Below are positions 34,900 to 42,775 of a DNA stretch of 51,005 nucleotides, piece by piece. The position numbers and the translations under genes are program-made. Source of the stretch: an uncultured bacterium. GTDB lineage: Bacteria; Cyanobacteriota; Vampirovibrionia; Gastranaerophilales; Gastranaerophilaceae. Position 1 is the stretch's first letter. The number at the start of each line of letters is the position of its first letter. Where the stretch lies: NCBI GenBank assembly GCA_949294335.1, contig CASFGO010000016.1, forward strand, positions 1 through 51,005. Reading direction: 5' to 3'. Below the pieces are notes generated by a model. The model did no database searches. It was not told where the DNA came from and saw only the letters and a program-made list of their open reading frames with translations.

Positions 34900-34914
34900 A
34901 TTTTAAACACTTCC

Positions 34915-35379
34915 TTATTCTACATACATAAGTGGCTGACCATATTCAACAGGTTGACCATCTTTTACACAAATTTCAGTGATTGTTCCTGAAAATTCTG
35001 ATTCAATTTCATTCATCAATTTCATTGCTTCTACTATACAAACAACATCACCTTGTGAAATTGTTTTACCAACTTCAACAAATGGTGACGCATCTGGAGA
35101 TGGAGCAGCATAGAACGTTCCAACCATTGGAGATATTATTGCCTTACCTTTGTGTGCAGGTTCAGATGCTTTTGCAACCTCTTGTGCTGCAGGAGCAACT
35201 GGAGATGAAGCTACAGGTGCTGTATATGCAGGAGCAACTGGTGCCGCTGATACTGCTACTTCTGGTAAATCTTTTCTTATTGTTATTGCTTGTTCACCAT
35301 CTTCTAGTGAAATTTCTGTTAATTCATTTTCAGCAACAATTTTTGCTATTTTTTCTATATAATCTACATCAAATTTCAT
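34915..35379 (-). CDS. accB: Acetyl-CoA carboxylase, biotin carboxyl carrier protein
   Basis: AccB carries biotin between AccC and the carboxyltransferase. The 154-residue protein has a helical N terminus (MKFDVDYIEKIAKIVAEN), an alanine/proline-rich flexible linker (residues about 45-75) and the biotinyl domain with VCIVEAMKLMNEIESE, whose EAMKM-type lysine is the biotinylation site (AMKL here). Two adjacent ATG codons precede it; the one at 35379 is seven bases after AAGGA. The gene follows efp by about 20 bases and precedes accC, the order seen in many cyanobacteria for efp-accB. Confidence 0.96.
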   Translation of the reverse strand: MKFDVDYIEKIAKIVAENELTEISLEDGEQAITIRKDLPEVAVSAAPVAPAYTAPVASSPVAPAAQEVAKASEPAHKGKAIISPMVGTFYAAPSPDASPFVEVGKTISQGDVVCIVEAMKLMNEIESEFSGTITEICVKDGQPVEYGQPLMYVE

Positions 35380-35399
35380 CATTTTTCCTTCTCTCACTA

Positions 35400-35957
35400 C
35401 TAGCAACGATCTAAATATTCGTTTGTTCTAGTATCTACTCTTATTACATCACCATTTGCAATAAAGAATGGAACATTAACTACTGCACCTGTCTCTAATG
35501 TTGCAGGTTTTGTTCCGCCTTGTGATGTATTTCCTTTTTCTGATGGAGGTGTATCAACTACTTCTAATTCTACGTGAGCAGGAATATCAACACCTATTAC
35601 TTTTCCATCATGCATTAATACTTGAACATTCATATTTTCTTTTAAGTACTTAATACTATCACCTATTTGTGCATCGGTTAATTGTGTTTGTTCAAAAGAT
35701 TCGTTATCCATCATAACGTAATCCTTACCTTCTTTATATAAATATTGCATTTCACGTCTATCTAAAGTAGCCTTTGCAACTTTTTCACCAGCTCTGAATG
35801 TTTTTTCTACTACTTGACCTGTTTCAACATTTTTTAATTTTGAACGTACAAACGCTGCACCTTTACCTGGCTTTACGTGTAGAAACTCTACTACTGACCA
35901 TAAGCCATTATCTAATTGTAATGTTAAACCTGTTTTGAAATCGTTTACAGAAATCAT
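35400..35957 (-). CDS. efp: Elongation factor P
   Basis: EF-P binds the ribosome between the P and E sites and relieves stalling at consecutive prolines. The 185-residue protein has the three-domain layout: N-terminal KOW-like domain with [16 protein letters not shown] (the lysine of PGKGA is the usual modification site), an OB domain, and the C-terminal [20 protein letters not shown] signature. The ATG at 35957 has AAAGGAG upstream. It begins the efp-accB-accC run from the promoter at 35994-36021. Confidence 0.97.
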   Translation of the reverse strand: MISVNDFKTGLTLQLDNGLWSVVEFLHVKPGKGAAFVRSKLKNVETGQVVEKTFRAGEKVAKATLDRREMQYLYKEGKDYVMMDNESFEQTQLTDAQIGDSIKYLKENMNVQVLMHDGKVIGVDIPAHVELEVVDTPPSEKGNTSQGGTKPATLETGAVVNVPFFIANGDVIRVDTRTNEYLDRC

Positions 35958-35993
35958 AAAAACTCCTTTAATATATGTCTATACTTTTTCTTG

Positions 35994-36021
35994 ATGATAA
36001 CATAAACTAATTCATTTTCAA
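35994..36021 (-). promoter_or_regulatory. Promoter of efp-accB-accC
   Basis: On the minus strand TTGAAA (36021-36016), a 16-base spacer and TATCAT (35999-35994) lie about 36 bases before the efp ATG. Confidence 0.5.
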
Positions 36022-36100
36022 AATATTAATGTAAATTATTATTCATCAAATAGCAAAAATTTACATTTCTATGTTTTAAACCAAACAAAGGTAGGGTATT

Positions 36101-37021
36101 ATGACTGAAATACAATCATCAAATAATAATTTAATAACTCAAGCTATTAATAATCAAATCAAAACAAATGAAATAAATAAAACACAAATAACAAATCCTC
36201 AATCAGATAAAAAGGAAATAAAACAAGACACCTTTGAAAATACAACTACACCTAAAAACATTACCCCTAAAGAAAATAACAAATCAATGAAAATATTTAA
36301 TGGGATTCTATCTACAGCTATATGTCTTGGTTTATTTTTCTTGCCAGATATACTTCTAGGCTCATTTAATAAAAAATCAAAAGGGTTACTTAACAAATAC
36401 AAAAACTTTAAACCAGTTATAGGAGAATTTGTTACAAGCCAAAAACAAGAAAGACTAAAAAATGGGAACCTTAAAATAACCCTTGAAAATATTAAAGACA
36501 AATTCAAATATCAAGAAATAATTATTGGAAATAAACAAGGCAATATTATTCAACGAATTCTTATAAAAAAAGAAGAAATGCCTAATGGGAAATACATTAC
36601 AAGACTTGTTAAATCATATAAAGGAAAAAACCTTATAAATAATGCGGAAATTAATAAAAATGAACATAAGTATTTATTTAAATTATTTAGAAGATCAAAA
36701 GTTCAAAATAAAGAATATAAAACTTTAGTTCAGCGCCAAAATGAATCGCCTAAAATTACAAGATTTTTTACAACATCAAATGGGAAACCTGTATTTAGAA
36801 TAAATGAGAATGAAATACAAAAAGAAAACATGGCCTTTTTATATTCTGGAGATAAATGCATAGGAACTGATACACAAATAATACCTATAAATAATCCAGA
36901 AAATCAATATAACATTCTTACTATACCTAAAGCAGGGATAAGAAATAAAGTATATGATCCTACTAAAGAAGAAAAACCTTATGATACAAGTCTACTAACA
37001 AAATTCATGCAGAATTTTTAA
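36101..37021 (+). CDS. Hypothetical protein with one membrane segment
   Basis: This 306-residue protein is not recognised. The first 60 residues are a polar, asparagine/threonine/lysine-rich tail (IQSSNNNLITQAINNQIK ...). One hydrophobic segment (about 66-86: FNGILSTAICLGLFFLPDIL) follows, then a basic domain of about 215 residues with beta-like strands (FKYQEIIIGNKQGNIIQRIL; GKPVFRINENEIQ). It therefore looks like a single-pass membrane protein with a soluble C-terminal domain. AGGTAGGG precedes the ATG. The gene ends two bases from the stop of the convergent glycosyltransferase gene with no hairpin between them. Confidence 0.7.
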   Translation: MTEIQSSNNNLITQAINNQIKTNEINKTQITNPQSDKKEIKQDTFENTTTPKNITPKENNKSMKIFNGILSTAICLGLFFLPDILLGSFNKKSKGLLNKYKNFKPVIGEFVTSQKQERLKNGNLKITLENIKDKFKYQEIIIGNKQGNIIQRILIKKEEMPNGKYITRLVKSYKGKNLINNAEINKNEHKYLFKLFRRSKVQNKEYKTLVQRQNESPKITRFFTTSNGKPVFRINENEIQKENMAFLYSGDKCIGTDTQIIPINNPENQYNILTIPKAGIRNKVYDPTKEEKPYDTSLLTKFMQNF

Positions 37022-37023
37022 AA

Positions 37024-38448
37024 TTATTTAAGCTTATATAAACTATATTTCTTCCCTATTTTTACAATAATAAAATTAGATTCTACATATAAATTATTTG
37101 GTGAATTATGCATGTTTTTATTCTTTACTATCAATAAAACATCTTTATTTCTTTCTACAGCATCTTTTAATTCTGAAATATTGTCTTCTAAAATTAAATC
37201 AGCATAATCCTTTTTATAATTTAAAAATATTGAAGGTTTTACTGGCATGTTATATGTAATTAAATGATATTTAGAATTCTGAGCGATTTTAGAATAATCT
37301 ACTAACTCACTCATCCCACCATGATAAACAATTGTTTTCAATGCAATAATTGCTCCTATTAAAGCAACAATAGATATACTTACAGGAATTGTTAACCATT
37401 TTTTATTTCTTTCTAATATGAATTCAGCAACCATAAATGAAGCAGCTGGAACACAAGGAAGTACGTATGTTGGTAACTTCCCGCTTGCTACACTAAATAA
37501 TCCAAATATTATAACAAAATATATTCCCCAGAATAATATCATTTCATCCTTGTATAATTTCTTTTTAACAAAATCGATAATTGAGCAGATAAAATGAATT
37601 GACCAAGGAAGAAAACCTACTAAAAATACTGGAACAAAGTATAAAAATGGTCTTGTTTTACCTAGCGCCTCAGCATTAACTAAACGTTCAAAATGATGCA
37701 AGATAAAATATGTCCAAATAAAATCAAATCCATATTCATTATACATTGCTAAATGCCATGGAATATTTATCAATAAGAATAAAATAATTCCAGGTAAAAT
37801 ATTTATAGGTCTAAAGATTTCTTTTACATCTTTTCTTAATAATCTTCTAATTCCAATTATTGCAACAGGGAACACAATAGCTAATAAACCTTTTGCCAAA
37901 AAAGCAAATGATGCAAATAAATAAAATCCCCACCATAAATATTTTTTATACTTATCTTGAACAAAATCTGTTAGCAATCCACAATATATAGTCCAAGTTA
38001 AAAATGCTGTAAATACCATATCAATTATTGCAACACGTGTAAGCATTACAAAAAACACATTCGTTAATAAAACAATAGCTGCATAGAAGCCTAAGCGTGA
38101 AGATTTAACTTTCGCTCCAACATAATATGTACTGAATACTGTAATAATTGCCAATATTGACATAGGAAGCCTAATAGCCCACTCATGAAAACCAAACAGT
38201 TTTATAGATAAAGCAGTAAACCAAAAATATAATGGAGGTTTTTCAATAAATGGAACTCCATTTAACATCAAGAAATTCCAATTATGCCCCAATAAATCTC
38301 TTGACATTACTGCATATCTTGTTTCGTCAACATCCACCAATGGATATGAACCTAAACCTAAAAATAAAAATATTATAGATAATATACCTAATACAATTAA
38401 GTAAAATCTTTCAGGGCTTGAATTATAAAACTGTTTAATTTTTTCCAT
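37024..38448 (-). CDS. Membrane glycosyltransferase, GT39/ArnT-like
   Basis: The 474-residue protein has 10 or more membrane segments and the features of the PMT/ArnT group. The N-terminal loop has YPLVDVDETRYAVMSRDLL (the acidic DE-x-RY motif of the catalytic loop), then GVPFIEKPPLYFWFTALSIK, and further on FARL-type EWAIRLPMSILAI. Such enzymes move a sugar from a polyprenyl-phosphate carrier to an acceptor on the outer face of the inner membrane. Donor and acceptor are unknown. It is downstream of a GT2 enzyme of the type that makes polyprenyl-phosphate sugars, 9 bases away, so they probably act in one pathway (donor maker, then transferase). Confidence 0.87.
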   Translation of the reverse strand: MEKIKQFYNSSPERFYLIVLGILSIIFLFLGLGSYPLVDVDETRYAVMSRDLLGHNWNFLMLNGVPFIEKPPLYFWFTALSIKLFGFHEWAIRLPMSILAIITVFSTYYVGAKVKSSRLGFYAAIVLLTNVFFVMLTRVAIIDMVFTAFLTWTIYCGLLTDFVQDKYKKYLWWGFYLFASFAFLAKGLLAIVFPVAIIGIRRLLRKDVKEIFRPINILPGIILFLLINIPWHLAMYNEYGFDFIWTYFILHHFERLVNAEALGKTRPFLYFVPVFLVGFLPWSIHFICSIIDFVKKKLYKDEMILFWGIYFVIIFGLFSVASGKLPTYVLPCVPAASFMVAEFILERNKKWLTIPVSISIVALIGAIIALKTIVYHGGMSELVDYSKIAQNSKYHLITYNMPVKPSIFLNYKKDYADLILEDNISELKDAVERNKDVLLIVKNKNMHNSPNNLYVESNFIIVKIGKKYSLYKLK

Positions 38449-38457
38449 AACTATTTC

Positions 38458-39348
38458 CTACATATTATATTTATCTTTTACTATATATAAAGGTCTTTTT
38501 AGAACTTCTTCATAAATACGTCCTAAATAAACACCAACAATACCAATTGCAAAAAGCTGTACTGCTCCAACAAAAAGAATTGTTGCTGATAATAAATTCA
38601 TTTTTATCAATGATACTAGTGAAAATATTAATAATAAAAGACCTAACCAATTTATTAATTTTAAAGGTTTTAAAGAAAATGAAAAAATACCATTCGCTGC
38701 CAATCTTAACATTGCTTTTAATGGGTAATGTGTTTCACCTGCAAATCGTTCTTCTCTATTAAATTCAATTGGTGCAGATTTAAATCCTACCCAAGGAACC
38801 ATACCTCTTATAAATCTATTATGTTCTGGCATGCGCTTTAGAACATCTACAACATCCTTTGTTATAAATCTAAAATCCCCTGTATCAGTTGGGATGTCTA
38901 AATTACATAAAGAATTTAAAACCCTATAAAATCCAAATGCAGTAATTTTTTTAAATGCTGTCTCATTTTCTCTTTTTAATCTTTTTCCATAAACAATATC
39001 GTATCCTTCCAAAGATTTGTTGTACATATCAACAATTAACTCAGGAGGATCCTGCAAATCAGCATCGATTATTGCAACATAATCAGCATTTGAATTTTCA
39101 AGACCAGCAGTTACAGCAATTTGATGCCCAAAATTTCTCGAAAAATCTATTACTTTTACAAATTGATTATCAAAAGCAAGTTTTTTTAATATATCAATAC
39201 TTGAATCTTTTGAACCATCATTAACAAATAAAAAATTAACATGTAATTTATCTAATAATAATGTTTTAACATCACATAACCTTTTAAATGTTTCCTCTAT
39301 ACAATCTTCCTCATTATACACAGGAACAACAATATCTAGTGTTTTCAA
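38458..39348 (-). CDS. GT2 glycosyltransferase, polyprenyl-phosphate sugar synthase type (GtrB/ArnC-like)
   Basis: The 296-residue protein has an N-terminal GT-A domain starting DIVVPVYNEEDCIEETFKRL, with DGSKDSSIDIL, the metal motif AIIDADLQDPPE, and the family block RENETAFKKITAFGFYR with DTGDFRFI. Two C-terminal membrane segments (LINWLGLLLLIFSLVSLI and ILFVGAVQLFAIGIVGVYLG) anchor it. GtrB/ArnC-type enzymes move a sugar from a nucleotide to undecaprenyl phosphate on the cytoplasmic face. Its likely product is the donor for the GT39-like enzyme directly downstream. Confidence 0.9.
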   Translation of the reverse strand: MKTLDIVVPVYNEEDCIEETFKRLCDVKTLLLDKLHVNFLFVNDGSKDSSIDILKKLAFDNQFVKVIDFSRNFGHQIAVTAGLENSNADYVAIIDADLQDPPELIVDMYNKSLEGYDIVYGKRLKRENETAFKKITAFGFYRVLNSLCNLDIPTDTGDFRFITKDVVDVLKRMPEHNRFIRGMVPWVGFKSAPIEFNREERFAGETHYPLKAMLRLAANGIFSFSLKPLKLINWLGLLLLIFSLVSLIKMNLLSATILFVGAVQLFAIGIVGVYLGRIYEEVLKRPLYIVKDKYNM

Positions 39349-39359
39349 AACCTACTCCC

Positions 39360-39869
39360 TTATAAATATTTCTTTAATTCCAATACTTTTAGTTTAAATT
39401 CTTCATAAGAAGAATTATTATCTATAACATAATCCCAATCAGTTATATGGTCAAGTCCTACTTCTGTAATATCATCTTCACCAACTAAGTCCCCACGTTT
39501 TGCTCTTACATCACGAGAAGCTTCAACCCTAATTGATATAGCCCCCGCATTTTTAAATACATCATACTCATGCTGAACTCTTACATCTGTAACCATTATT
39601 TTTCCATCAGTTGCAATAATTTTTTCTAACCAGTAATCAGGAGATTGAGCTCTACCCCAATTCCCCAATTCAATTAAACCTGCACGATATTGAGATTTAT
39701 TTTTTTCAATTTCTTCATAGCTTAAATTATGTTGTCGACCATACTCTAGCTTTATAATATCTCCCATTGCACAACGTTTATAATCAGGTAACTCTTCTAA
39801 TAAGATTTTTGCGGCTGTATCTTTCCCTGAATATTGCTTCCCAGAAAAAATTATAATCTTATCAGCCAT
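39360..39869 (-). CDS. P-loop kinase resembling animal-type phosphomevalonate kinase
   Basis: The 169-residue protein starts KIIIFSGKQYSGKDTAAKIL, a P-loop (SGKxxSGKD) like that of animal phosphomevalonate kinase. It also matches that family in order: LEYGRQHNLSYEEI with the QH.L motif, a segment RAGLIELGNWGRAQSPDYW (animal form: R.DmirWGe..R..DPgfF), IMVTDVRVQHEYDVFKN, RVEASRDVRAKRG, and the end VGLDHITDWDYVIDN. The acidic GEDDI..GLD block is also shared. The family maps to PF04275. In bacteria a deoxynucleotide kinase role is an alternative. It lies in a sugar-nucleotide/glycosyltransferase operon. Confidence 0.65.
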   Translation of the reverse strand: MADKIIIFSGKQYSGKDTAAKILLEELPDYKRCAMGDIIKLEYGRQHNLSYEEIEKNKSQYRAGLIELGNWGRAQSPDYWLEKIIATDGKIMVTDVRVQHEYDVFKNAGAISIRVEASRDVRAKRGDLVGEDDITEVGLDHITDWDYVIDNNSSYEEFKLKVLELKKYL

Positions 39870-39879
39870 TAATAACCTC

Positions 39880-41259
39880 CTACTTTTTTTCCTTAATCAT
39901 ACTTGTTGTTAATGCTGCAAGTAATAAACAAATTGCACCTATATAGAATGTATATTCCCAATGATAGTTAGTTCCCATAGGTGTTTCAAATACACATTTT
40001 TTAATTACCCAAGAAACTAATGTACAAACAACAACTTGTGGGCCTGCAATAAATATATTAAATATCCCCATAACAGAACCTTCAGTACCTGGGATTATAA
40101 ACTTTGAAAGCATTGCAAATGGTAATGCACAAACACTTGCCCAACCAATACCGGATAATGCCATAAATACAGCAACAACTACTGGATTATCAAAAAATCC
40201 CATACCTAAATATGCAATAACCATTGATAATAATGCTATAATATGAACCTTTTTATTTCCATATTTTTCTGCTAAAACTCCAATTGGAATAGCTATTAAG
40301 AAACATATTAAATTAAAGATTGCAAAACATATTGATGAATAATTAGTAGCTTTAACTTGTAATGTTGAGAATTTTTCAATCAAATCAGGAGACATGCTGC
40401 TTAAATCTGGGATATGAAAAACTGTGTGAATAGAATAACTTGTAAAGAAAATCATCATACACATCATGCCAATCCAAGTAAAAAATTGCATTAAACAAAT
40501 TCTTGAAACCTGAGGAGATAATAAGAAAAATTCTTTTAAATCATTAATAAAACTACCTTTTTGTTTTTCAGTATTTTCATCTTCAACTAATGAAACTCTT
40601 GAATCTTTTTCTTTAATAGTCAAACAAGTCCAAGTCATAGCAAGTAAAAATGCTAATGCTGCCATTATAAATTGATTTTGAATAGACATTTGATAATGGA
40701 AAACATATTGTAAAAATGGAGCAGTACCTGCGGCAATAACAGAACCCAATCCTATTGCTAAACTAATATAAGAATTTGCAACAGCATGCTGTTCTTGAGG
40801 AATTACATCTGGAACTAAAGCTCTATAAGGTCCTTGTGCAATATTAATACAAGCATCTATAATCCAAATCATAATAGCTGCAACAAACAAACCTAACCAG
40901 ATTGGTATTGGAAATCTAAATACATGACCTAAAAAGCCTGCAATCAAATCTGAATTTGGAAATGCCCACAATGCTAAAGCACTAATTAAAGCACCCATAA
41001 ATAAATATGGTCTACGTCTACCAAATCTTGATTTTGTATTATCACTAATTGCCCCTATTAAAGGTTGTACAACCATACCTGTAAAAGGTCCTGCTAACCA
41101 GATTAAACCATAGATAAAAGGAGATGCACCTAAGCCCTCTGTTACAGGAGCTGACAATATTATTCTCATCTGCCATGCAAATTGTAATCCCAAAAAACCT
41201 AGAGCAAAATTCAAAAATTTCGCTGTTGTAAATCTCTTTAATCCATTGTTTTCTTCCAT
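39880..41259 (-). CDS. MFS sugar transporter, SLC45/GPH-like
   Basis: The 459-residue protein has 12 predicted membrane segments. The N-terminal half has FLNFALGFLGLQFAWQM and GASPFIYGLIWLAGPFTGMV, then the MFS loop GAISDNTKSRFGRRRPYLF (RxGRRRP), which is a hallmark of the SLC45 and plant sucrose-proton transporter group. A charged cytoplasmic loop (KEKDSRVSLVEDENTEKQKG) splits the halves. It likely moves a di- or monosaccharide with protons. glgC lies upstream by 28 bases, so imported sugar could feed glycogen. GGAG precedes the ATG. Confidence 0.87.
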   Translation of the reverse strand: MEENNGLKRFTTAKFLNFALGFLGLQFAWQMRIILSAPVTEGLGASPFIYGLIWLAGPFTGMVVQPLIGAISDNTKSRFGRRRPYLFMGALISALALWAFPNSDLIAGFLGHVFRFPIPIWLGLFVAAIMIWIIDACINIAQGPYRALVPDVIPQEQHAVANSYISLAIGLGSVIAAGTAPFLQYVFHYQMSIQNQFIMAALAFLLAMTWTCLTIKEKDSRVSLVEDENTEKQKGSFINDLKEFFLLSPQVSRICLMQFFTWIGMMCMMIFFTSYSIHTVFHIPDLSSMSPDLIEKFSTLQVKATNYSSICFAIFNLICFLIAIPIGVLAEKYGNKKVHIIALLSMVIAYLGMGFFDNPVVVAVFMALSGIGWASVCALPFAMLSKFIIPGTEGSVMGIFNIFIAGPQVVVCTLVSWVIKKCVFETPMGTNYHWEYTFYIGAICLLLAALTTSMIKEKK

Positions 41260-41287
41260 CTCAAATCTCCATTTTATATTTCGCTAT

Positions 41288-42526
41288 TTATTTTAATTTT
41301 GCCCCTTTTGGAACAACTGTTACCCCACCTTCAGACACATAAAAACCACGGCTTTCATCTTCTTCCCTATTAAAACCTATTTTGGTATATGGTGGAATAT
41401 CTACGTTCTTATCTATAATAGCACGATTAATTTGAGAATATCTACCAATTGTTACATTTTCCATCAAAATTGATTCAGAAATATGACAATAACTGTTGAT
41501 TCTTACCCTTGGAGATAATATACATCTTGATAATGTACCACCGGATACAATACAACCTTCTGATATCATTGAATCTGTTGCCATGCCGACTCTATCACCT
41601 TGTTTCCAGATAAATTTTGCCGGAGGATAATTATAATTATACGTTCTTAAAGGCCACTCTTTTGAATACAAATTCAATTCAGGATCATAATCCAATAAAT
41701 CCATATTTGTTTGCCAATATGCATCTATGCATCCTACATCTCTCCAATAACCTTTTTCTCTTGGGGACATTCCTGCAAATTTATTTTCTTTAAAATTATA
41801 AACTCGAATATTTTTTCCTTGATTTAACAACATTGGAATGACATTTTTACCAAAATCATGGTGAGATTCTTCAATATCGGCATCTTCTTTCAATGCAGTA
41901 ATCAATACATCTCTATCAAATATATAATTTCCCATAGATGCTAAACACATGTTAGGATTATCTGGCATTGGACGAGGAGGTGTTTGAGGTTTTTCAACAA
42001 AATTTATTAATCTCCAATCTTCATCTACTTCCATTATCCCAAACTCTGATGCTTGTTCGATTGGGATTGGTATCGCTGAAATTGTTAATGCTGCATTATT
42101 TTTTTTATGGAATTTTAACATGCGAGCCACATCCATTTTATAAATATGATCCCCACCAAATACACAAACAAATTTGGGGTCTTCATCGATAATATGTAAA
42201 ATATTTTGATAAACTGCATCAGCAGTTCCTTGATACCATGCTCCGCCTGTTCTCATTTGAGCTGGCACAAGTTCAACAAATTGGTTCCAAAATGGAGATA
42301 AAGCCCAACCTCTTACTATGTGTTTATTTAAAGAATCTGATTTATATTGTGTTAACACTTTAATTCTTTGAAATCCTGAATTAACAAAGTTATTTAATAC
42401 AAAATCAATAATTCGGTATCTACCGCCAAAAGGTACTGCAGGCTTTGCTCTATCTTTTGTTAAAGGGAAAAGACGTTTACCTTCTCCACCTGCTAAAATC
42501 ATAACCAACGCATCATTAACATTCAT
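41288..42526 (-). CDS. glgC: Glucose-1-phosphate adenylyltransferase
   Basis: GlgC makes ADP-glucose from ATP and glucose 1-phosphate, the control step of glycogen synthesis. The 412-residue protein has the N-terminal nucleotidyltransferase motif MILAGGEGKRLFPLTKDRAK, the WYQGTADAVYQN block, INFVEKPQTPP (substrate lysine), and a C-terminal left-handed beta-helix (SEGCIVSGGTLSRCILSPRV). The ATG at 42526 has GAGGTG eight bases upstream; the upstream in-frame codons to 42580 lack one. It heads the operon glgC-MFS-kinase-GT2-GT39. A TATAAT at 42557-42552 on the minus strand may be its -10. Confidence 0.95.
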   Translation of the reverse strand: MNVNDALVMILAGGEGKRLFPLTKDRAKPAVPFGGRYRIIDFVLNNFVNSGFQRIKVLTQYKSDSLNKHIVRGWALSPFWNQFVELVPAQMRTGGAWYQGTADAVYQNILHIIDEDPKFVCVFGGDHIYKMDVARMLKFHKKNNAALTISAIPIPIEQASEFGIMEVDEDWRLINFVEKPQTPPRPMPDNPNMCLASMGNYIFDRDVLITALKEDADIEESHHDFGKNVIPMLLNQGKNIRVYNFKENKFAGMSPREKGYWRDVGCIDAYWQTNMDLLDYDPELNLYSKEWPLRTYNYNYPPAKFIWKQGDRVGMATDSMISEGCIVSGGTLSRCILSPRVRINSYCHISESILMENVTIGRYSQINRAIIDKNVDIPPYTKIGFNREEDESRGFYVSEGGVTVVPKGAKLK

Positions 42527-42627
42527 AAAATACACCTCGCTTACAAATCTGATTATAAAACGGAAATAAGATGATTGCACTAATTATAATTAATTATTTT
42601 TATCTAAAAAAATCAGAAAAGAAGATG

Positions 42628-42656
42628 TTGACTTAAAATTTTATTTATGATATAAA
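42628..42656 (+). promoter_or_regulatory. Strong promoter with no gene downstream
   Basis: TTGACT (42628-42633), a 17-base spacer and TATAAA (42651-42656) preceded by TGA, giving an extended -10 (TGATATAAA), form the best promoter match in the window. It fires onto the plus strand, where the only feature before a terminator is about 50 bases of sequence. Confidence 0.7.
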
Positions 42657-42662
42657 GTTAGT

Positions 42663-42713
42663 GGGGTAAATGTATATTTTTGAGTCTTGCACAACTTGCA
42701 AGGCTTTCTTTTT
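42663..42713 (+). ncRNA. Candidate very short small RNA
   Basis: The strong promoter at 42628-42656 would start transcription near 42663. An intrinsic terminator follows: GTCTTGCA (42684-42691) pairs with TGCAAGGC (42697-42704, one G-T pair) around CAACT, then TTTCTTTTT. The result is a transcript of about 50 nucleotides. A 30-codon frame from ATG 42670 runs through the terminator, so it is probably not translated. The unit is divergent from glgC and convergent with the EF-hand gene. Confidence 0.55.
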
Positions 42714-42720
42714 ATGTATA

Positions 42721-42748
42721 AAAAAAAGCCCCGTTTCATCTTCGGGGC
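42721..42748 (-). terminator. Intrinsic terminator of the EF-hand gene at 42776
   Basis: On the minus strand GCCCCG (42748-42743) pairs with CGGGGC (42733-42728) around 9 bases, followed by a run of seven T. Confidence 0.88.
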
Positions 42749-42775
42749 ATAATGTTTATTGACCATATCACTTGG

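Noticed and set aside
35140..35360. Open frames antisense to the accB linker
   Set aside because: They mirror the alanine/proline-rich linker of accB and have no ribosome binding site; they are composition artefacts.
42670..42762. 30-codon frame with a CxxC pair inside the candidate small RNA
   Set aside because: It runs through the intrinsic terminator, the ribosome binding site spacing is poor and the second half encodes the terminator of the opposite gene.
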